Below, one piece after another: positions 1 through 13,721 of a stretch of 64,000 nucleotides of DNA. Where the stretch lies: positions 67,285,869 through 67,349,868 of the forward strand of contig NC_046683.1 of the NCBI RefSeq assembly GCF_009870125.1. Direction: 5' to 3'. The translations under genes and the position numbers were made by a program. The number at the start of each line of letters is the position of its first letter. The first letter of the stretch is position 1. Origin of the DNA: Drosophila pseudoobscura (Eukaryota; Arthropoda; Insecta; Diptera; Drosophilidae). The notes under the pieces were generated by a model, which saw nothing but the letters and a program-made list of their open reading frames with translations, did no database searches and was not told where the DNA came from.

Positions 1-1198
1 ACCACCCGCGCAATCTGCGACGGCTGTGCACTACAGCAAACACATATACATACTGTCCCCTCTCTCTCTCTCTCTGCTATTTTTTTTTTTTTTTTTGTTT
101 TCGCATTTAATTTTGTTGCTTTTGACACCGAATGGGCTCATGATGTTTTGGCTGTTGTCAACGCAACGCAGCAGCAGCAACGGCAGCAAAGGCTCGAAAA
201 TATCGGGCCCGAAAATGCTGAATTTGCATACCAAAACCAGTCCAAAGAGACTCTCCAAAACACAATGCAGCACAATATATACATTGATTCATATAAGAAG
301 TTGGTACAAAAAATAAAGACATGTTGGCTAAAAAGTGACACTTCTCTGGTAAGAAATTATGGTTTGGCCAACAAAATTATTTATGCCAATAGTATAACTA
401 TTTCGCTTATATAAAACGTTTTCTGAATACTCAAATTTGTTCTTTAGCATCTATCTGTGAGTGCAATACTTATCCATTGAAGTTTCTTCTGTTGAAATGC
501 CAAAACGTGCTGTTGGAAATCAGGAATAAAACAATACTTCCATGGCCCAGCTATCTTTAAGCCTAATTCGCAAATACAGATATTTATTTCATCAAAATGT
601 TATGCTAATGACTCCAATGTACAATTTTATTTAGTACCCAAGTGGAGGAGAAAATCAAAATAAAGATTCTTCCATTTTATCAATAAAAAGATAATGTTAC
701 TGCAAATGCCAGTTGTACTAGATCAGTGTCCAAGCTCCAATTTGTAGCTCAGTGTTGCCTCTCCCCCCATTTGAAGCTTACTTTCAGGCCTACAGACTTT
801 AGCACACTTTTCGTACGCACTTAAGCACCCATTCATATGCCACCCAGACAGGTACTGGGCACTGCCTACGTTGTAGTTGCTCTCGACTGAAGCTTCAGGC
901 CGCGTCCGCCAGCGAAAACAATAGGCCCCGCAATGGGGCCCTTGAACAAGCTCTAGGCATGTACATATGTATGAATGTAGTACATACGAATATGTGGATA
1001 CCCGTACACCTGAGCAGAGTTTAGCCCACATCAGTGCGAGTAGCGAACCAGAGATCGTCGTTGTCTGGGTTGTTTAGTGGCAGGAGATCTCAATGCCACA
1101 GTGGCGCCAAGCGGGGCTTACTCAAGTGACAATGGCGTCGCGATCGTACATGTCAGCCAAGACAATGGGCGACTCAAGACGAGACCACGACAAGCTCC

Positions 1199-1236
1199 TC
1201 ATCATCATTATTATCATCATCATCATCATCATCATC
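1199..1236. repeat. ATC/ATT triplet microsatellite
   Basis: An uninterrupted run of ATC and ATT triplets. Open frames crossing it give poly-His or poly-Ile and look like artefacts. Confidence 0.85.
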
Positions 1237-2501
1237 AAAAGCAAAAGCTGCATCAGCAACAGCCGCAGCACTATTTTAGGCAATTAATCAATTGCTTCAT
1301 CAATCTACGTATATCTGTCCATCGATGGATCCGATCAATCTCTTGGCTGGTTGGGTAACTGGTTCGATGGCTAATAAGTTGTCAATACGCGTATTTTTAC
1401 GCACTCATCATTACTGTTGCGCAGGTTGAACTCACATTGGACCTTTGTGTTTTACTTTCTACCAATTTTCTGCAATTGTTGACCAGTTAGGAGAGAGGGG
1501 AGCCCACGGGAGAGGATAGGATAGATTTTAGTTTTTTTAGGTAAAGATTTATAATTTGTCGGCCATTGTTGCCGGTAGACTTTAGACAGCAGTGAAAGCT
1601 AACATTTTCTTTTATAAATTGCCAATGAAAAGTTTGTTTCATCTACCAAAAAACACTTTTTAATCAAAGAATCATAGGATATTTATACAAAAAGATTTTT
1701 TAAAGATTCCATTTGAACAATCAACAACTTGTACCTCAAAAGAAAGAAAATTAGCCGATTTTCAGAAGTGTGTAAATTACTTACTGCCACATAAATCTTT
1801 TTGGAACGAGACTACGGGAAAGTTTGTTGCAAGCATAGCGTTTATATCTGGCGACTGGCGATTCTGGAATCCTATCGATACCCAGAAAGTCACCATATTC
1901 CTATGGCCATTTGCCACTAAACTCCTTTTCATTTCATGAGTAATTCGTTGAGTTCTTGAAATGGAACCCGTTGAATAATTATTATTTATCTCGGAATTTT
2001 GCCGGTGAGCTATCGAATTTCAAATGAAAGTATGGTTTGCCAACAGAGAACCAGATGGAATCCAACCTGGAGGATGGAATCGATGATATGATATGCTAAT
2101 GAAGTTCGATTAAAGTTCGAAGCGGTGGAGCGTGGGGGGATTGAAATAAAACAATTGCAGTTTTTTGATATTTTAACATATTTTCAATACACTTTTTTGT
2201 TCGGCTCATATGGGTATGGGTTGTTTTTCTGATACAATAATTATATTATACTGGTAGCTATGAATTAGTTTTATAATTTATTATTGCTTACGTGCTCTAG
2301 GGGCTAGTTTATAAGTAGGTGTGATATCCATTCCAGTGTATCTAACCAAGCGATATACTAGTATCAATGGTGATAGTATTATTTAATGATGCAAATTTGC
2401 GCCAACTTCCACAATTTCCGTAGCAGAGAGTGTACCCTAATCCTACAGTGATAACAATTACAATTACAATAATTACGAATTCGAAAATTATTAATCAATA
2501 T

Positions 2502-2557
2502 CATTATTATTATTATTATTACTATTATTATTATAATTATTATTATTATTATTATTA
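2502..2557. repeat. ATT triplet microsatellite
   Basis: About 18 ATT/ATA triplets with few interruptions, in AT-rich DNA just beyond the croc 3' end. Confidence 0.85.
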
Positions 2558-2820
2558 GGGGATGTACGTGTACGCATAAAACTACAAAAAAAAACTTTGC
2601 TTACGATTTAGACGATTATATGTATATACGATACGATTTATAGAGGTGTGTAACATTGAAAAAAAAAATATTTATTAAAAAAAAATTCTGCAATAAATTC
2701 GATACTGAGATACATTCTAGAGCTGTGGATCGTTCTTGGAAATATATTTACACGAATATACAAGAGATAACAGCTAGACTTTGGAGTATGCCACACATCC
2801 ACATATGCCTCTCCCATTTC

Positions 2821-4392
2821 TTAGACGCCATACTTGATGCCGTACTCCTGATAGTGCCCCATGTGGGGCCGATAGTGACTCAGGTTGCTCAGCTGCCCCA
2901 GCTGCCCCAGATTGCCGCTCAGCGCATGATGGTGATGATGGTGGTGGTGGCTGCTGATCACTGCCGCTGCGGCCGCTGCAGAGGCTGCTGCCACACTCGC
3001 CGAGGCGGGGGGACTCGCAGACTGGAGGCTCCCTGTGGGACTCCCAGTGTCCAGCTGGCAGGATTGGTTCTGCTCGAAGATCATATCGCGGAAACCCAAG
3101 GCGGAACTCGGACTGCTCGTCAGAACCGAGGAGGCGCCACCTCCGTTGTGGCTGTGGCTGTGACTATGACTGTGGTTGTTGTTGTGGACACTCGAGTTGT
3201 TGTTGTTGTTGTTGCTGTTGGGGTTGGTGTTGGGATGGCCGGGGTGTGTGGGCGTGCCTTGCTGACCGCCCCCGCCGTTGGGAATGGGCTCCGAGGGCGG
3301 CGTCTCCGGGGTGTACCATCCCCCATGGGCCGGTCCATGCGGCGTTGAGATCGTGGTGGGCGAATGTCCCGAGGATTGAATACCACTGTTGTGTCCCCCG
3401 CCCGCTCCACCGCCGCCTCCATGGCCGCCGGGCGTGAGGGGATGCGAAACGTGACCCACATGGCGCAGCTGCTGGACATGATGGGCGGCCGCCGCATGGT
3501 GCACGTGATGCATCTGACTGCTGGCCACCGACGCCAGATTGTCGTCGTTCAAGTGGTACGGATAGGCGCTGTGATGAATCCGCGGATTGTAGACATTCAT
3601 CAGGGAGTCCACTGTGAAGCCAGCATGTTCTACGCCCCCAGCGAGATGGTTCATCTGGGCGAGGCTGTCGTGGCAGGAGTTGAGCATTGCCGCATGGGAA
3701 ACATCCTTGCCGCTGAGACAGCCCAGATCCATGAGCGGCTCCTTCTTGAAGTGGGCCGCATGGGCGGCCATGTGCTTGGCCTCCAGGATGCCGTTGGTCA
3801 TCAGCTTCAATGGCTTCATCTCGGCCAGCTTTTCGTTCATCATCGCCTGCCGTTTGATGGCCTCCTCCTTCTCCCGCATGACGTCCTTCTTCTTGAAGCG
3901 ACGCCTCCGCCGCAGGAACGATCCGTTGTCGAACATGTTGTAGGAGTCCGGATCCAGGGTCCAGTAGGAGCCCTTGCCTGGCTTTTTGTCGTCGCGGGCC
4001 ACCTTTACGAAGCACTCGTTGAGGCTGAGATTGTGCCGGATAGAGTTCTGCCAGCCCTGCTTGTTGTCCCGATAGTAGGGGAACCGCTCCATGATGTACT
4101 GATAGATGCCATTCAGCGTCACCTTCTTGTCCGCCGCATTCTGGATGGCCATCGCAATGAGAGCGATGTAGGAGTATGGGGGCTTCACGATCTCCTTGTT
4201 CTGGTGCGGCGCCCCCAAGCCGTAGGCACTGGCCGAGTACGGGTACCGGGAGTACTGGTCGTAGGCGTAATGAGCGGCTGCCGCCGCTGAGGCACTGCTT
4301 GCCGCCGCCACCGCAGAGGCCGAACTATAGCCGGCGGCCGTCTGAGCGTAGTGCCGGGAGAAGGAGTTCTGATCGCTGAACAGAGTGTGCAT
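2821..4392 (-). CDS. croc: crocodile, FoxC forkhead transcription factor
   Basis: Single-exon gene of 523 aa. The forkhead (winged-helix) domain covers about residues 69-165; it opens with [14 protein letters not shown], contains [18 protein letters not shown], and ends in a basic wing with [10 protein letters not shown]. The N-terminus ([17 protein letters not shown]) and C-terminus ([10 protein letters not shown]) are those I know from Drosophila croc, so the start is secure. The long C-terminal half is rich in His, Gly, Asn and Ala runs and includes a conserved [12 protein letters not shown] segment. FoxC proteins bind DNA in the nucleus; croc acts in head and anterior development. A TATA-like CATAAATA lies about 45 nt upstream of the ATG (near 4431-4440); whether it is used is unknown. 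Its neighbour bin encodes another forkhead protein in the same orientation. Confidence 0.97.
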   Translation of the reverse strand: MHTLFSDQNSFSRHYAQTAAGYSSASAVAAASSASAAAAAHYAYDQYSRYPYSASAYGLGAPHQNKEIVKPPYSYIALIAMAIQNAADKKVTLNGIYQYIMERFPYYRDNKQGWQNSIRHNLSLNECFVKVARDDKKPGKGSYWTLDPDSYNMFDNGSFLRRRRRFKKKDVMREKEEAIKRQAMMNEKLAEMKPLKLMTNGILEAKHMAAHAAHFKKEPLMDLGCLSGKDVSHAAMLNSCHDSLAQMNHLAGGVEHAGFTVDSLMNVYNPRIHHSAYPYHLNDDNLASVASSQMHHVHHAAAAHHVQQLRHVGHVSHPLTPGGHGGGGGAGGGHNSGIQSSGHSPTTISTPHGPAHGGWYTPETPPSEPIPNGGGGQQGTPTHPGHPNTNPNSNNNNNNSSVHNNNHSHSHSHSHNGGGASSVLTSSPSSALGFRDMIFEQNQSCQLDTGSPTGSLQSASPPASASVAAASAAAAAAVISSHHHHHHHHALSGNLGQLGQLSNLSHYRPHMGHYQEYGIKYGV

Positions 4393-5141
4393 CTTGCTGG
4401 ACGATGGATGGTGGATGTGGGACGGGGTCTGTATTTATGCCACGATCTGGTAAAGATCTATGCAAGGATTGCGGCCAAATGCCGCACACCGAATTCCGGG
4501 CACACTTTTGTGGGAGCTTTTTCTGGGCTGCCACTCGATTTGTCACTTCACTTAGCTGCTGTCGCCGTTTCTTATTATTTGTTTGAAAAAAAATATTTGC
4601 TTTAACAAGTCGGCTATATGCTCGTCTGTAATCAGATATATCCATACATATACATATATATTCATATACATATATAGAGTTAGTATCTGTGTGTGCGACA
4701 CCGAAGATGGGACGCAGAGCCAGCCGTGAAACGAACCGTTCGCTATAGTAACACGTCGGATACTGAATCTGTGTAACTGAAATAACATACAACTCGAGTC
4801 GGAGCGACGCGACGCAACGCACGAGGCAGTGGCAGAGTGGCAGCGTTGATTTCCAGCAGAGAGCGCGATGCAGCAGATACACCGAAAAATGTATCTGCAG
4901 CAGAGTGGTGTGTGCGTGTGAATGTATCTGTGGCCAACCACCGAATGGCTGGATGGATTGCAAACAATACTGGCAGTCAGTAAGTGAAGACATACACACA
5001 CGCACACCGGCACTGGCACTGTTCACACAGATACAAAAGTATCTGGGGGAGAGAAAACCCGTACTGCGGACGCCATTCATGATTTTTGTTGGTACGCCTC
5101 TTCTCTCTTACACAAACCCAGGGGAAATGGGAAAACTCTGC

Positions 5142-5208
5142 CGCTGCTGCTGCTGTTGCTGCTACTGCTGCTGCTGCTACTGCTGCTGCTACTGCTACTG
5201 CTCTGCTG
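5142..5208. repeat. CTG/CTA triplet repeat
   Basis: Roughly 22 consecutive CTG, CTA or CTT triplets about 750 nt upstream of the croc ATG. The frame through it gives poly-Cys and is not a gene. Confidence 0.85.
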
Positions 5209-8200
5209 GGAAAATAGTTGTTGCCAATCCTCCTTCAGTCTGCTCCTCTCCTCCCCGCTCTTTCTCTGTGTTTTTGTTGTTCAAACTAATGCTTAAAATA
5301 CGGCCTAGGCAAATGGCTCTCTCGCTCTCACCCACTGGCTGATAGTGCAAGCAGAGCGGCCCAGAAAGAGAAAGAGAGAGACAGCGATGGTTCAGGCACC
5401 TGGGAAAGCTAACAGTACAAGTGGGTGGCTTTAGTGTGGCATGTGGAATGGGGCAGGAGAGATTCATGGCTGCTGTTGCTGTGCCCCTTACTTTTATGCT
5501 GGCATAAATTAGTGGCCAAAGTTTTTTCGATTTCAGCTTAAAGTTGGTCCCCTCTGAATTGGAAAGTGAAGGGAGGGGCTGGTAGAGGAACGGAAGAAAG
5601 TTGTCCGTTAATTTGCCGTTTGATGGGTTCTTTACCAAGATGGTTAATGGGGAGTGGCCGGAAGGCTTGGAGAAAACCATATCTGAAGGTTGTTTTCGTT
5701 TGGGAGAAAAGGAATTAAATATTTTGAAATTTTCTGTTCTTTGGGTGCTTAAATATGTTAGACCTTTCCTTGGTGATAGCTTCAAGATTTTGATAATATT
5801 CAAATTGAGTTTCAAATTTCAGAAATTATACTGTTTTCCAAGAAAGAACCGATAGACATTAAAGAAATTTATTTGCCGTACAGGGGAATTCATATTCATA
5901 TGAAGAACCGGTGGGTATTTGTACACTTTATCAATACTGTGAATGATACATATATGTATTTTGAAGTATATATTCAGGATGCTCTCATTGTATATCATAC
6001 TATTTCATCAATTGTAAAGCAATCTGTCTGAGCCTTTTCGTTTACTATGAATGGTATACGAGCTGTTCCTCTATCATATGTCTGCTATAGGAATTAAGGA
6101 TCTCCAGTTCCAGCCTACAATTCGTTTAACTACTGTCTTTGCATCTCGGCTTGCATTCCATTCAAACATATATTCTCGCCAGCCCTTTCATCATCGGCAC
6201 CGCAGTGACCTGCTAACCCCAAAAACACAAAAAAAGATACATACGAGTGTATTCCATATATAAGAACTCATCTCCACTTCCACTGCCTGCCCCCCCGAGG
6301 AGTCCTTGCCCTTGGTTGTTGTTCTTCCAAGTGCGGTTTTTCTTTTTTTGCCGACTTAATTTAGGTTTTTTTCTGCTTATTGAAACAATATTTTTTTATT
6401 GACTTTGTCAGCTTTAAAGTAAATTTTACGAGTATACGAGGATGTATGTATGTTTATTTGGGCAGGGGCACCCAGTGCGTGTATGCAAGCGAGTCCGGAG
6501 TGTTTGTCTGGTTATTAGAGACACAGACACATTAAAAAAAAACCCAAACAAACACACAAGCATACATACATAGTATATGTATATGAGGTATATTCCCTAT
6601 TTGCGAAACAGAAAAAAAAACTTCTGCCTACCATAGTTTTTTACAAAGCTTTTTTATTCATGTATGCCGTAGAACGAATAGAACGCTATGTCAGCGTTTG
6701 AAATGAAGTCAGGTTCCAGGCTCTCCTTCTTCTACAATCTGTGTCTGTGTAATTGATACAAGAATAATATTTGGCTCTATTAACGCAATCGCATTATTTT
6801 GACAAATATTTGTATTGTTTTAACATAATTTTTCGCATGCGATCTTTCAACGGAGAAGGATGAATGGTTGGCTGAGCTGGAGATGGATCTGGATCTGGAA
6901 AATGTGAATGTGAATGGTAATCATGTGTGGGTGTCCAGTCCCAGAGTCAGAACGAGTCCTCCTCCACTGACGTGGTCTGCATTTGAAATTCGAATGAGGC
7001 GGTGACTCCAGACTGTTTGCTCCATTTTTGCGCATTCCATTTGGATTGTTCTTCCCCCTTCCGCCTTCCCCTTCCGCCTTCCCCCTTCCCCCTTCCTAGC
7101 CCACCCCTCCTGCTGATTTAACAAATTTCTGTCTTCGATATTGGCGCCGTGATTGTGAGTGTATGTATCTGTGTGATTGTGGGTGTTTTTTGTGAGTTTC
7201 TGTCTCCGAGTTCGAGTGTTTCTGTGCATTTTTGCACAGCTCATGTTATTTTTACGGAGTTGCCATTGCCTGTCTGTCCCGTTCCTGCCCCATTCCGATG
7301 TATCTGTGTCTATATCTGCAGACATCCCACCTCATTTGACCTATGAAAATATTGTTTTAGTTTCTCCAACTGCAACTTAGCATTTCGTCCCTAAATGCAG
7401 TGAAAGTTGAAAGGGACTGCAGAAGAGATACATCCAAGTACATATGTATTATGTATATACATATGTATTATGCATTTTTAAAGGTGATGGAAATTTTTTG
7501 AAGCAGCTTAAATGGTTTTACCTGAGTTTTACGTATATAAATATTTCCTACAAATTGAATATAATACCTTATTTGAAAGTTTTTATATTTATATGAAGTA
7601 GGGACTTTTCAATACATTTATGCTACAAAAATGTGAATTCTATCTAAGTTCTCTACGTTTGTATTTAAAAACCGAGTATTTACGTTAAACATGGTTGTGC
7701 TTTTTTTTACTATACCATTTTGAAGATTTTGACGATGAAGATGGATGACATTCCTAGAGGTAAAACTCATTTCAATTAAATCTATTAAAGATATCTCAGA
7801 AGAGATAAGCACACATTTCTAAAGAAGTATGTATAAATTGCAAGTACATTAATAATAGTACATTAAGTCCCAGACATTCTAGCTTTATCAACTCCGACCA
7901 AGTTCTTTGAACTATGAGCCTTGAAAAAATGCCATTTCCGACACGCTCTTGCCGCATAAAACATGTCAATTAGGCCAACATATTTGCCATATTCTAATGA
8001 CATCAGGGTACATATAAAAATTACAATCAACCGATGGGAAACGGGGACTGTGGGCTGTCTCGCCCATTTGCCACGCTCAATTTGAGGCATTCAACGACAC
8101 GTTGACACCGCCGTTGTCGCTGTCGCTGTCGCTGCTGCTGCCGTTGCCGTTGCCATTGCCGTTGACAACGCTTCGTTTGAGCTTTGAGGTTTGGTTCCAT

Positions 8201-9802
8201 ATCTGGGATTTGCAACATATGCCACGGGAAGGGCCATCGGGATAGGGACCGGGACCGGGTACCGGGAACATGTGGCAACTCATTGGCTATTATTCAATTT
8301 TAGCAATTCTTGTTTCAGTATCTTTTCGGCGGATAGCAGGGTAGTGGAGCGGAGCGTAGCGGAGAGTAATCCCAGAATAATATTTATTTTAAAGTGCAGG
8401 GGAGTGCACCTAATCAGACACTTGAGCCGCCCAGGACCAAGGAGACGAACGAAGGGACCGAGGGAGACGGACTTAAGCGGCAAGAAAAATACAATTTTTT
8501 TTCAAAAAGAGGAAACCCGAAAAATGAACGAAGGGCTGAAGAATTGAAGAAAATATGTTGCTCCGGGAACCGTAAAAATGCTGATAAAGTGGTTTCAATC
8601 TTTGAAATATGCGCATACTCTTACACAGATAAACAGATACACCAGTGGCGGGGGGCAGTGAATCACATAGATACACCAATACTGGGGCACGCCGCCGCTG
8701 CTGCTCTCTCATGAATATGCATGCGGCAGAGGCAGAGACAGAGGACCAATATGAAAAGGGGACTCAAACACATACACAGAGAGAACGACTGCGCAGCAAT
8801 GAGCAGGGGGCGTGGCTATTCCAAAAGAGAGAGAGATGAAGCGATGTTGCACGACCTCTCGCTTTCACACTTCACACTGCACTTTACCACAGTCTCCACC
8901 CTTCTTCGGGGATGCCATCGAGAGGGGATGTGGAATGTGGAATGTGGGATATGGGATAAGGTATGGTAGGTATATGGTAGGCAGGGGGCTTCATATATTC
9001 GCCACTCATTAAAATTTATGATTTGTATATGGTTCAGAGCTTATTATGCATATATTCTGCACTATTTTTTTGCTTTTCCCGTTTTGCCTAGACAATTTAG
9101 CAGATTAGTTGTAGCCACACCACACACATTTCTGTTATTCCTGGTAGGATGATGGTCTGTGCGGCAAAGGGGTTGTCCGATGTTCTGGATTGGGCTGGGG
9201 AAATATCCGCCATTAGCTTAATCATAATCGTAATCATGGTGCCAAATCTTCCGGTCATAAGCGGCGGAAATTCAAAATTCACGGCGGCGCTAAGTCCGGA
9301 TGACTACCTGGTCGAAAAATATGAAAGACTCTCGTTCCCGTACCCAAAGATGCGAGGTCCTGGCACCGGATGCTAATCATCCAATGCTTAGGCATTGATC
9401 ATCATCCCATCCACCCCTCCCCGGCAGCGGGAAAACTTTTGCGGCAGGCTTCTTTAGGCATGTTTAGACTTTAATATGCGCCGCGGGAATTCTTAATGAA
9501 ATTTGAGTCTTTCCTTGGGTATTTCCCCTGTCGTATACGTGGGATGTCAAGATTAACAGAACCCGAATACCTGATGGCCGACCGAACGACCATACTTCTA
9601 TATCCCTATTCCATCATGTGGCTTCTGCTTTTGTCAGTGGTTTTTCCCCCTTAATCGTACTGATGATGATGATGATGATTCTACGCGTGTCCTGCGGTTT
9701 TTGCGGCTTATTTGTGGTTGCACAGCAGCAACCGCAATCGGCTGGGTGTGGGTGTGGGTGTTGGTGTTGTCAGTGTCGGTGGCTACTGCTTTGGAACAGA
9801 TC

Positions 9803-9832
9803 TGGGATGGGATGGGATGGGATGGGATGGGA
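9803..9832. repeat. TGGGA pentamer microsatellite
   Basis: About six tandem copies of a 5-nt G-rich unit (GGGAT). Four or more GGG runs in a row could in principle form a G-quadruplex on the plus strand; this is an inference. Confidence 0.8.
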
Positions 9833-12404
9833 ACGTGTTCAAGGTGTGGACTCTTTGCTTAAGTGATGAGCGAGTGCTTGAGTTTTTCCGAAAGTGAAGT
9901 GTAAGGAAAGCTAATGATAAAGAGGGGAGGATATGGGGGAGTACACGTTCTTTAAAGTTTATTTTAGGGAAATTACTTTGGATTTAATTTGGTTTAAAAT
10001 TCATCTTCGATTACGCAAATCTAAGAGCCAAGAGCTATTGATAATTTATAATATTCTTAATCTTTGAGGAATTGTAGCCCATAAAGTCCACTCATTCAAT
10101 CAGTTTAATGAGCTCTAAATGATTGAAGTATCGCCCAGCTCTACCTCACACGGAAATGTCATCCGGGGCTACCTGCGGTCTGCCTAAACCAAACAATATT
10201 TCCTTTTACGATTGATTTCATTCATGAAACACCTTCCCAGTATCCATCGACGGGAACTCCATTTAAAACTGCGGTAGTCGTAGTCGTATCTGTTGCTTGG
10301 GCTGCTGCTGCTGCTGCCGGTCTAATGTTTATTTAATAAATATTCGATGCCATGTTATTGCAACAAGATTTTTTTTCTGTTTATTTGTATGGGAAATACG
10401 CGCGACATACTCGAGACGTTGGCGGTGGAGGTATTCCTCGGAAGGCAGTTAGGGAGAAAATTTGCATTGAGCAACTCTTTGAATCGTTTCCTTATATTAT
10501 ATATTTATGGGGAAATGCACATCAGATCTGTACACATATTTTTGTTCTTTTGTGGCCGAAACGAATACAATTTCGTTATGGCTCGTCTATGAAAACATTC
10601 GACAGCTGAAAATCCTTGCGAAAAACGTTTTTAATTCTCGCATAAATTTAAAATAAATAAAAGTGCAACAAACGATTTTTGTGGTAAAAAAAAAGAAACG
10701 GAATGTTGTTTGTTTTATCGCAAAGAAAAATGTTCGGTTTTCTTTTCTCCATTTTTCGAATGCGAAAATAAAAATGTTCAAATCATTTTATTTATTTATT
10801 TATGCAGGCTGCATCTTCGATTTGGTTTTCGTTTCGTCCGACAGAATGAGAGTCCTCTGCCTGACAGTCCGGCTGCCGGACAGCCTATCGAATACCCAGG
10901 ACTGAGACCCAGACCCAGAGCCGGACTCTCGTCCTGTTCGTGTGTTTACTTGACGCGCAAATCCTCTTACGCAGCTCGGCCTCAGAGCTCCAGAGGGTCC
11001 TGCGTTGTGGTCTGGGCTGAGTTTTCGGTTCGCTTGCAGTTCGATTCGAGGCGGAACGAAACGAAACGAAACGGACAATTGCATGTTTTGATTGCCGCCT
11101 GCAATTGTTCTGCCGCTCGGCCGGGTCCTACCTCGTTCTGCCTCGTCCTGCCCGAGTCTTTTCGCTGGCTTGCTGTGCACTTGTGACAATATTTTCATAA
11201 TTTTTGCATCTTTTTTTCGCTCATAGCCAACGGTAGGTGCGTGTGTAAACATTAACTTTTCAAGAAGATTTAATCCCGATTATCCTTTGACTGTAAAATT
11301 TTTCACTCAAAACTTCATTCCGTTTCACTTTTCCTCGCCCCGGCTGCCGTTTTTCCCTTTTAGCCGTGTTTGTCTTTGGCTTTTCAGCTGAGATTCAATC
11401 CCAATCCCATTGCCAGTCCCTATCCCTGCTTTGTGTCTGTCTCCCTGTCACCGGCTGGGCAGCGTCTCGTCCTTCGATAATGATCAACGGCGACGACTTC
11501 TTGATGCGATTGCTGCTGCCCATTCTCTTGGTTGGACAATGGTTCCCTTTTGGGCCTCGACTCGAGCGGTGGTCTGTGGTCCATTTGACTCTGGGCAGGA
11601 TTTTAATTTGCCCATAAAGGTGAGACAATTAACTGAATAATTGGATTGTTGATCTTTCGGACAATGAGGCTGGGCATGTGCCCGAGATTTGAACCATTGC
11701 TACGGTCAGTCTTTAAGAAGATTAGTTTTCTGACTATGGAATGGTGCTCAAGTTGTCATCCGTTTGGTATTGTGGTTCAATTAAGGTGTCATTATCTGTA
11801 ATGTTGCATCCACATCGCGTGAAATGTGCGCAGAAGGAATTATTCTTATAGGAAAATCATTCAAAATGGTTTATACGACACAAGCAATCTTTTCTCCAAC
11901 AAGTTTAAGTAGAAAGTTTGCCTAACATGCTCAGATGTTCCAGAAACGGGAAAACGTCCAACAACCCAACAAGCCAATCTTCTAAAAGAAGTTCCTGTAA
12001 GGAATACAAGAAACAGAACAAAATGTATCCTAAGGCAGTTCCAATTTTGAAATTTAATTTTAAATTCAAATTCCAACTTACTATTAGCAAACAGTGGCGA
12101 CACCTGCCGCTGCTGGTTCGTGCCTCCGCTAAACCCATATCCGTATTCTTAACAGCACTGTTTTTTTCGGAAATAAGAGACTTGCCAGACTTGTCGGAGA
12201 AGAGTGGCAGCTCGCGCCCAACTTCCATTTCAATTTAAAATACCTGCGATCGTTTCAAATTCCATGGCATATTTATAGGCTGTAATGGTAATATTTACTG
12301 AAAATTAATACCTACATACATATGTCTAAATTAAATAGATTAACTCATTTGCGCTTAGCTGATGACCATGATGGCATTCAGCAGGACTTGGATGGCTCAA
12401 TGTT

Positions 12405-12892
12405 CTAGTTGTCCAGCTCGCGGTCACGGGCCTCGTCGATCTCCAGATGCTTCTTGTTGTCAAAATCGTTCAACAAAAGTCCTGACCTGGCAAGTGCCTC
12501 ATAGACAGGGTAACGCTGCAGACGTTCTCCACGCGCTTCAGGCCGAGCTTCATGAGCTTCTCCTCGACGCACGACAGCGTGTGCACCTTTTCCGGACCGA
12601 CTTGCGGCCCCTTAGCACTGAAGAGAGAGTTTACCTAAGGAGGGATACTGCGGATCTAGTGCGTTTCGTACACCCATCACACTGGGTTCCACATCGAAGT
12701 CCACTCATCCGCTCCACTGCTCCTATCGTCGGGCATACAGGCATCTCAATACAACTCATCATCAGTCAAAATCTCGGGGAGGGACATCTCTTCATGACGC
12801 TAGCTCTTGGGCATTCCTTTACTCCTCTCTGAAGAGGCAGCAGCGGTCTTCTTAAAATTTCCATTTTTAGTTACCTTTAGTTGTTTTTCCAT
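12405..12892 (-). pseudogene. degenerate protein-coding relic, parent not identified
   Basis: Read on the minus strand, the segment shows protein-like stretches that change frame and are broken by stops. It begins with ATG at 12892 (MEKQLKVTKNGNFKKTA). A middle part reads like PEILTDDELY and CMPDDRSSGADEW. A later part has VEEKLMKLGLKRVENV in one frame and PVYEALARSGLLLNDFDN in another, ending KHLEIDEARDRELDN and a stop at 12407-12405. At least two frame changes and several in-frame stops are needed. GC content is well above the flanks, as expected for an old coding sequence. A faint likeness of KLMKLGLKRV to the NAC-alpha domain is not enough to name it. No poly-A tail or target-site duplication was evident, so I cannot say whether it is a retrocopy. 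Confidence 0.5.
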
Positions 12893-13721
12893 CTTTTTCT
12901 AAAGTTGTATATGATTTTTACGTAAACAGAGGCCAAAAAATATTCGCACTACTTATTTTTCTTGAGATATTGATCCATGAACAGAAGAACAATCCATCCA
13001 CAAAGAACAAAGGCGTGGAAAACTTTGACCCTGTAGAGTGACTGTGTTTTGACACTTAACTGTAACTGTAAATACATACAATATTCAATAAAATGAATAA
13101 TGCAATGAGTGGTCCTTTAGTGGAAGATTGTCGAAATATATTCTACAAATAAAATTGAAAGCTAGCTAGAATAGTTTGAAAATCATATATAATCCTGAAA
13201 GCGATTTTAATTTGATTTTCTTTTGATTTCGTGAATTATTCCATACAGGGTTGCACTGAAACTGCGCGGGGTGCTCAAATGCGCAATGCATTTTCTGACA
13301 AATGGAAGATATGTAACTCCGATTCGAAGTACTATCGACATTTTAATGTTTGCACAATTTTCTTGATGTTTCTTTATTTATAGTATAAGTACCTCTAAAT
13401 TGCTATCATAAATTTATATTCCCATAAGATAATATTTAAAGTTTTAAAAAATAAATAACTCTCTTGGAGTATTTGGTGTTCAATCTCTGTACTATACATG
13501 TCTTCTTTTTAATTGGTTTTCTTTTTATTGCTACATTTATCATATAATTTAATATTTATTCATAATTTCATAATTGTTTTATAATAGAAAAAAAAATAAA
13601 AGAATAAAAAAAGTACGCACTATGCAACTATCTTTTGTCTGGCCCTACTTAAACAGCTCATTAAATTGCTTATCCTTTGAGGTAATAATGATGACAACTC
13701 CCCATTGGCTCGTGGCTGTGG
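12893..13721. other. AT-rich region beyond the bin 3' end
   Basis: No gene seen. The AT-rich DNA includes several AATAAA-like hexamers near 13.45-13.6 kb that may serve the bin transcript, which reads leftward into this region. Confidence 0.5.

Larger units (their letters stand above)
1..2820. other. non-coding region downstream of croc
   Basis: I see no convincing gene here. The open frames are short and low in complexity: poly-T and TC runs near 60-100, and CAT triplets near 1200. The stretch is AT-rich and holds triplet microsatellites. It lies beyond the 3' end of croc, which is on the minus strand, so its right edge (about 2650-2820) is likely to contain the croc 3' UTR. Confidence 0.6.
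4393..12404. other. croc 5' flank and croc-bin intergenic region
   Basis: Eight kilobases without a gene I can support. Open frames are short and mostly follow simple repeats (CTG near 5.15 kb, CT/CCTT near 7.05-7.10 kb, GGGAT near 9.81 kb). It holds the upstream region of croc and lies downstream of bin, so it probably carries cis-regulatory DNA. I can name no specific enhancer from sequence alone. Confidence 0.6.

Noticed and set aside
4905-5342. 145-codon frame with a long Cys run
   Set aside because: Produced by a CTG/CTA triplet repeat. No family likeness.
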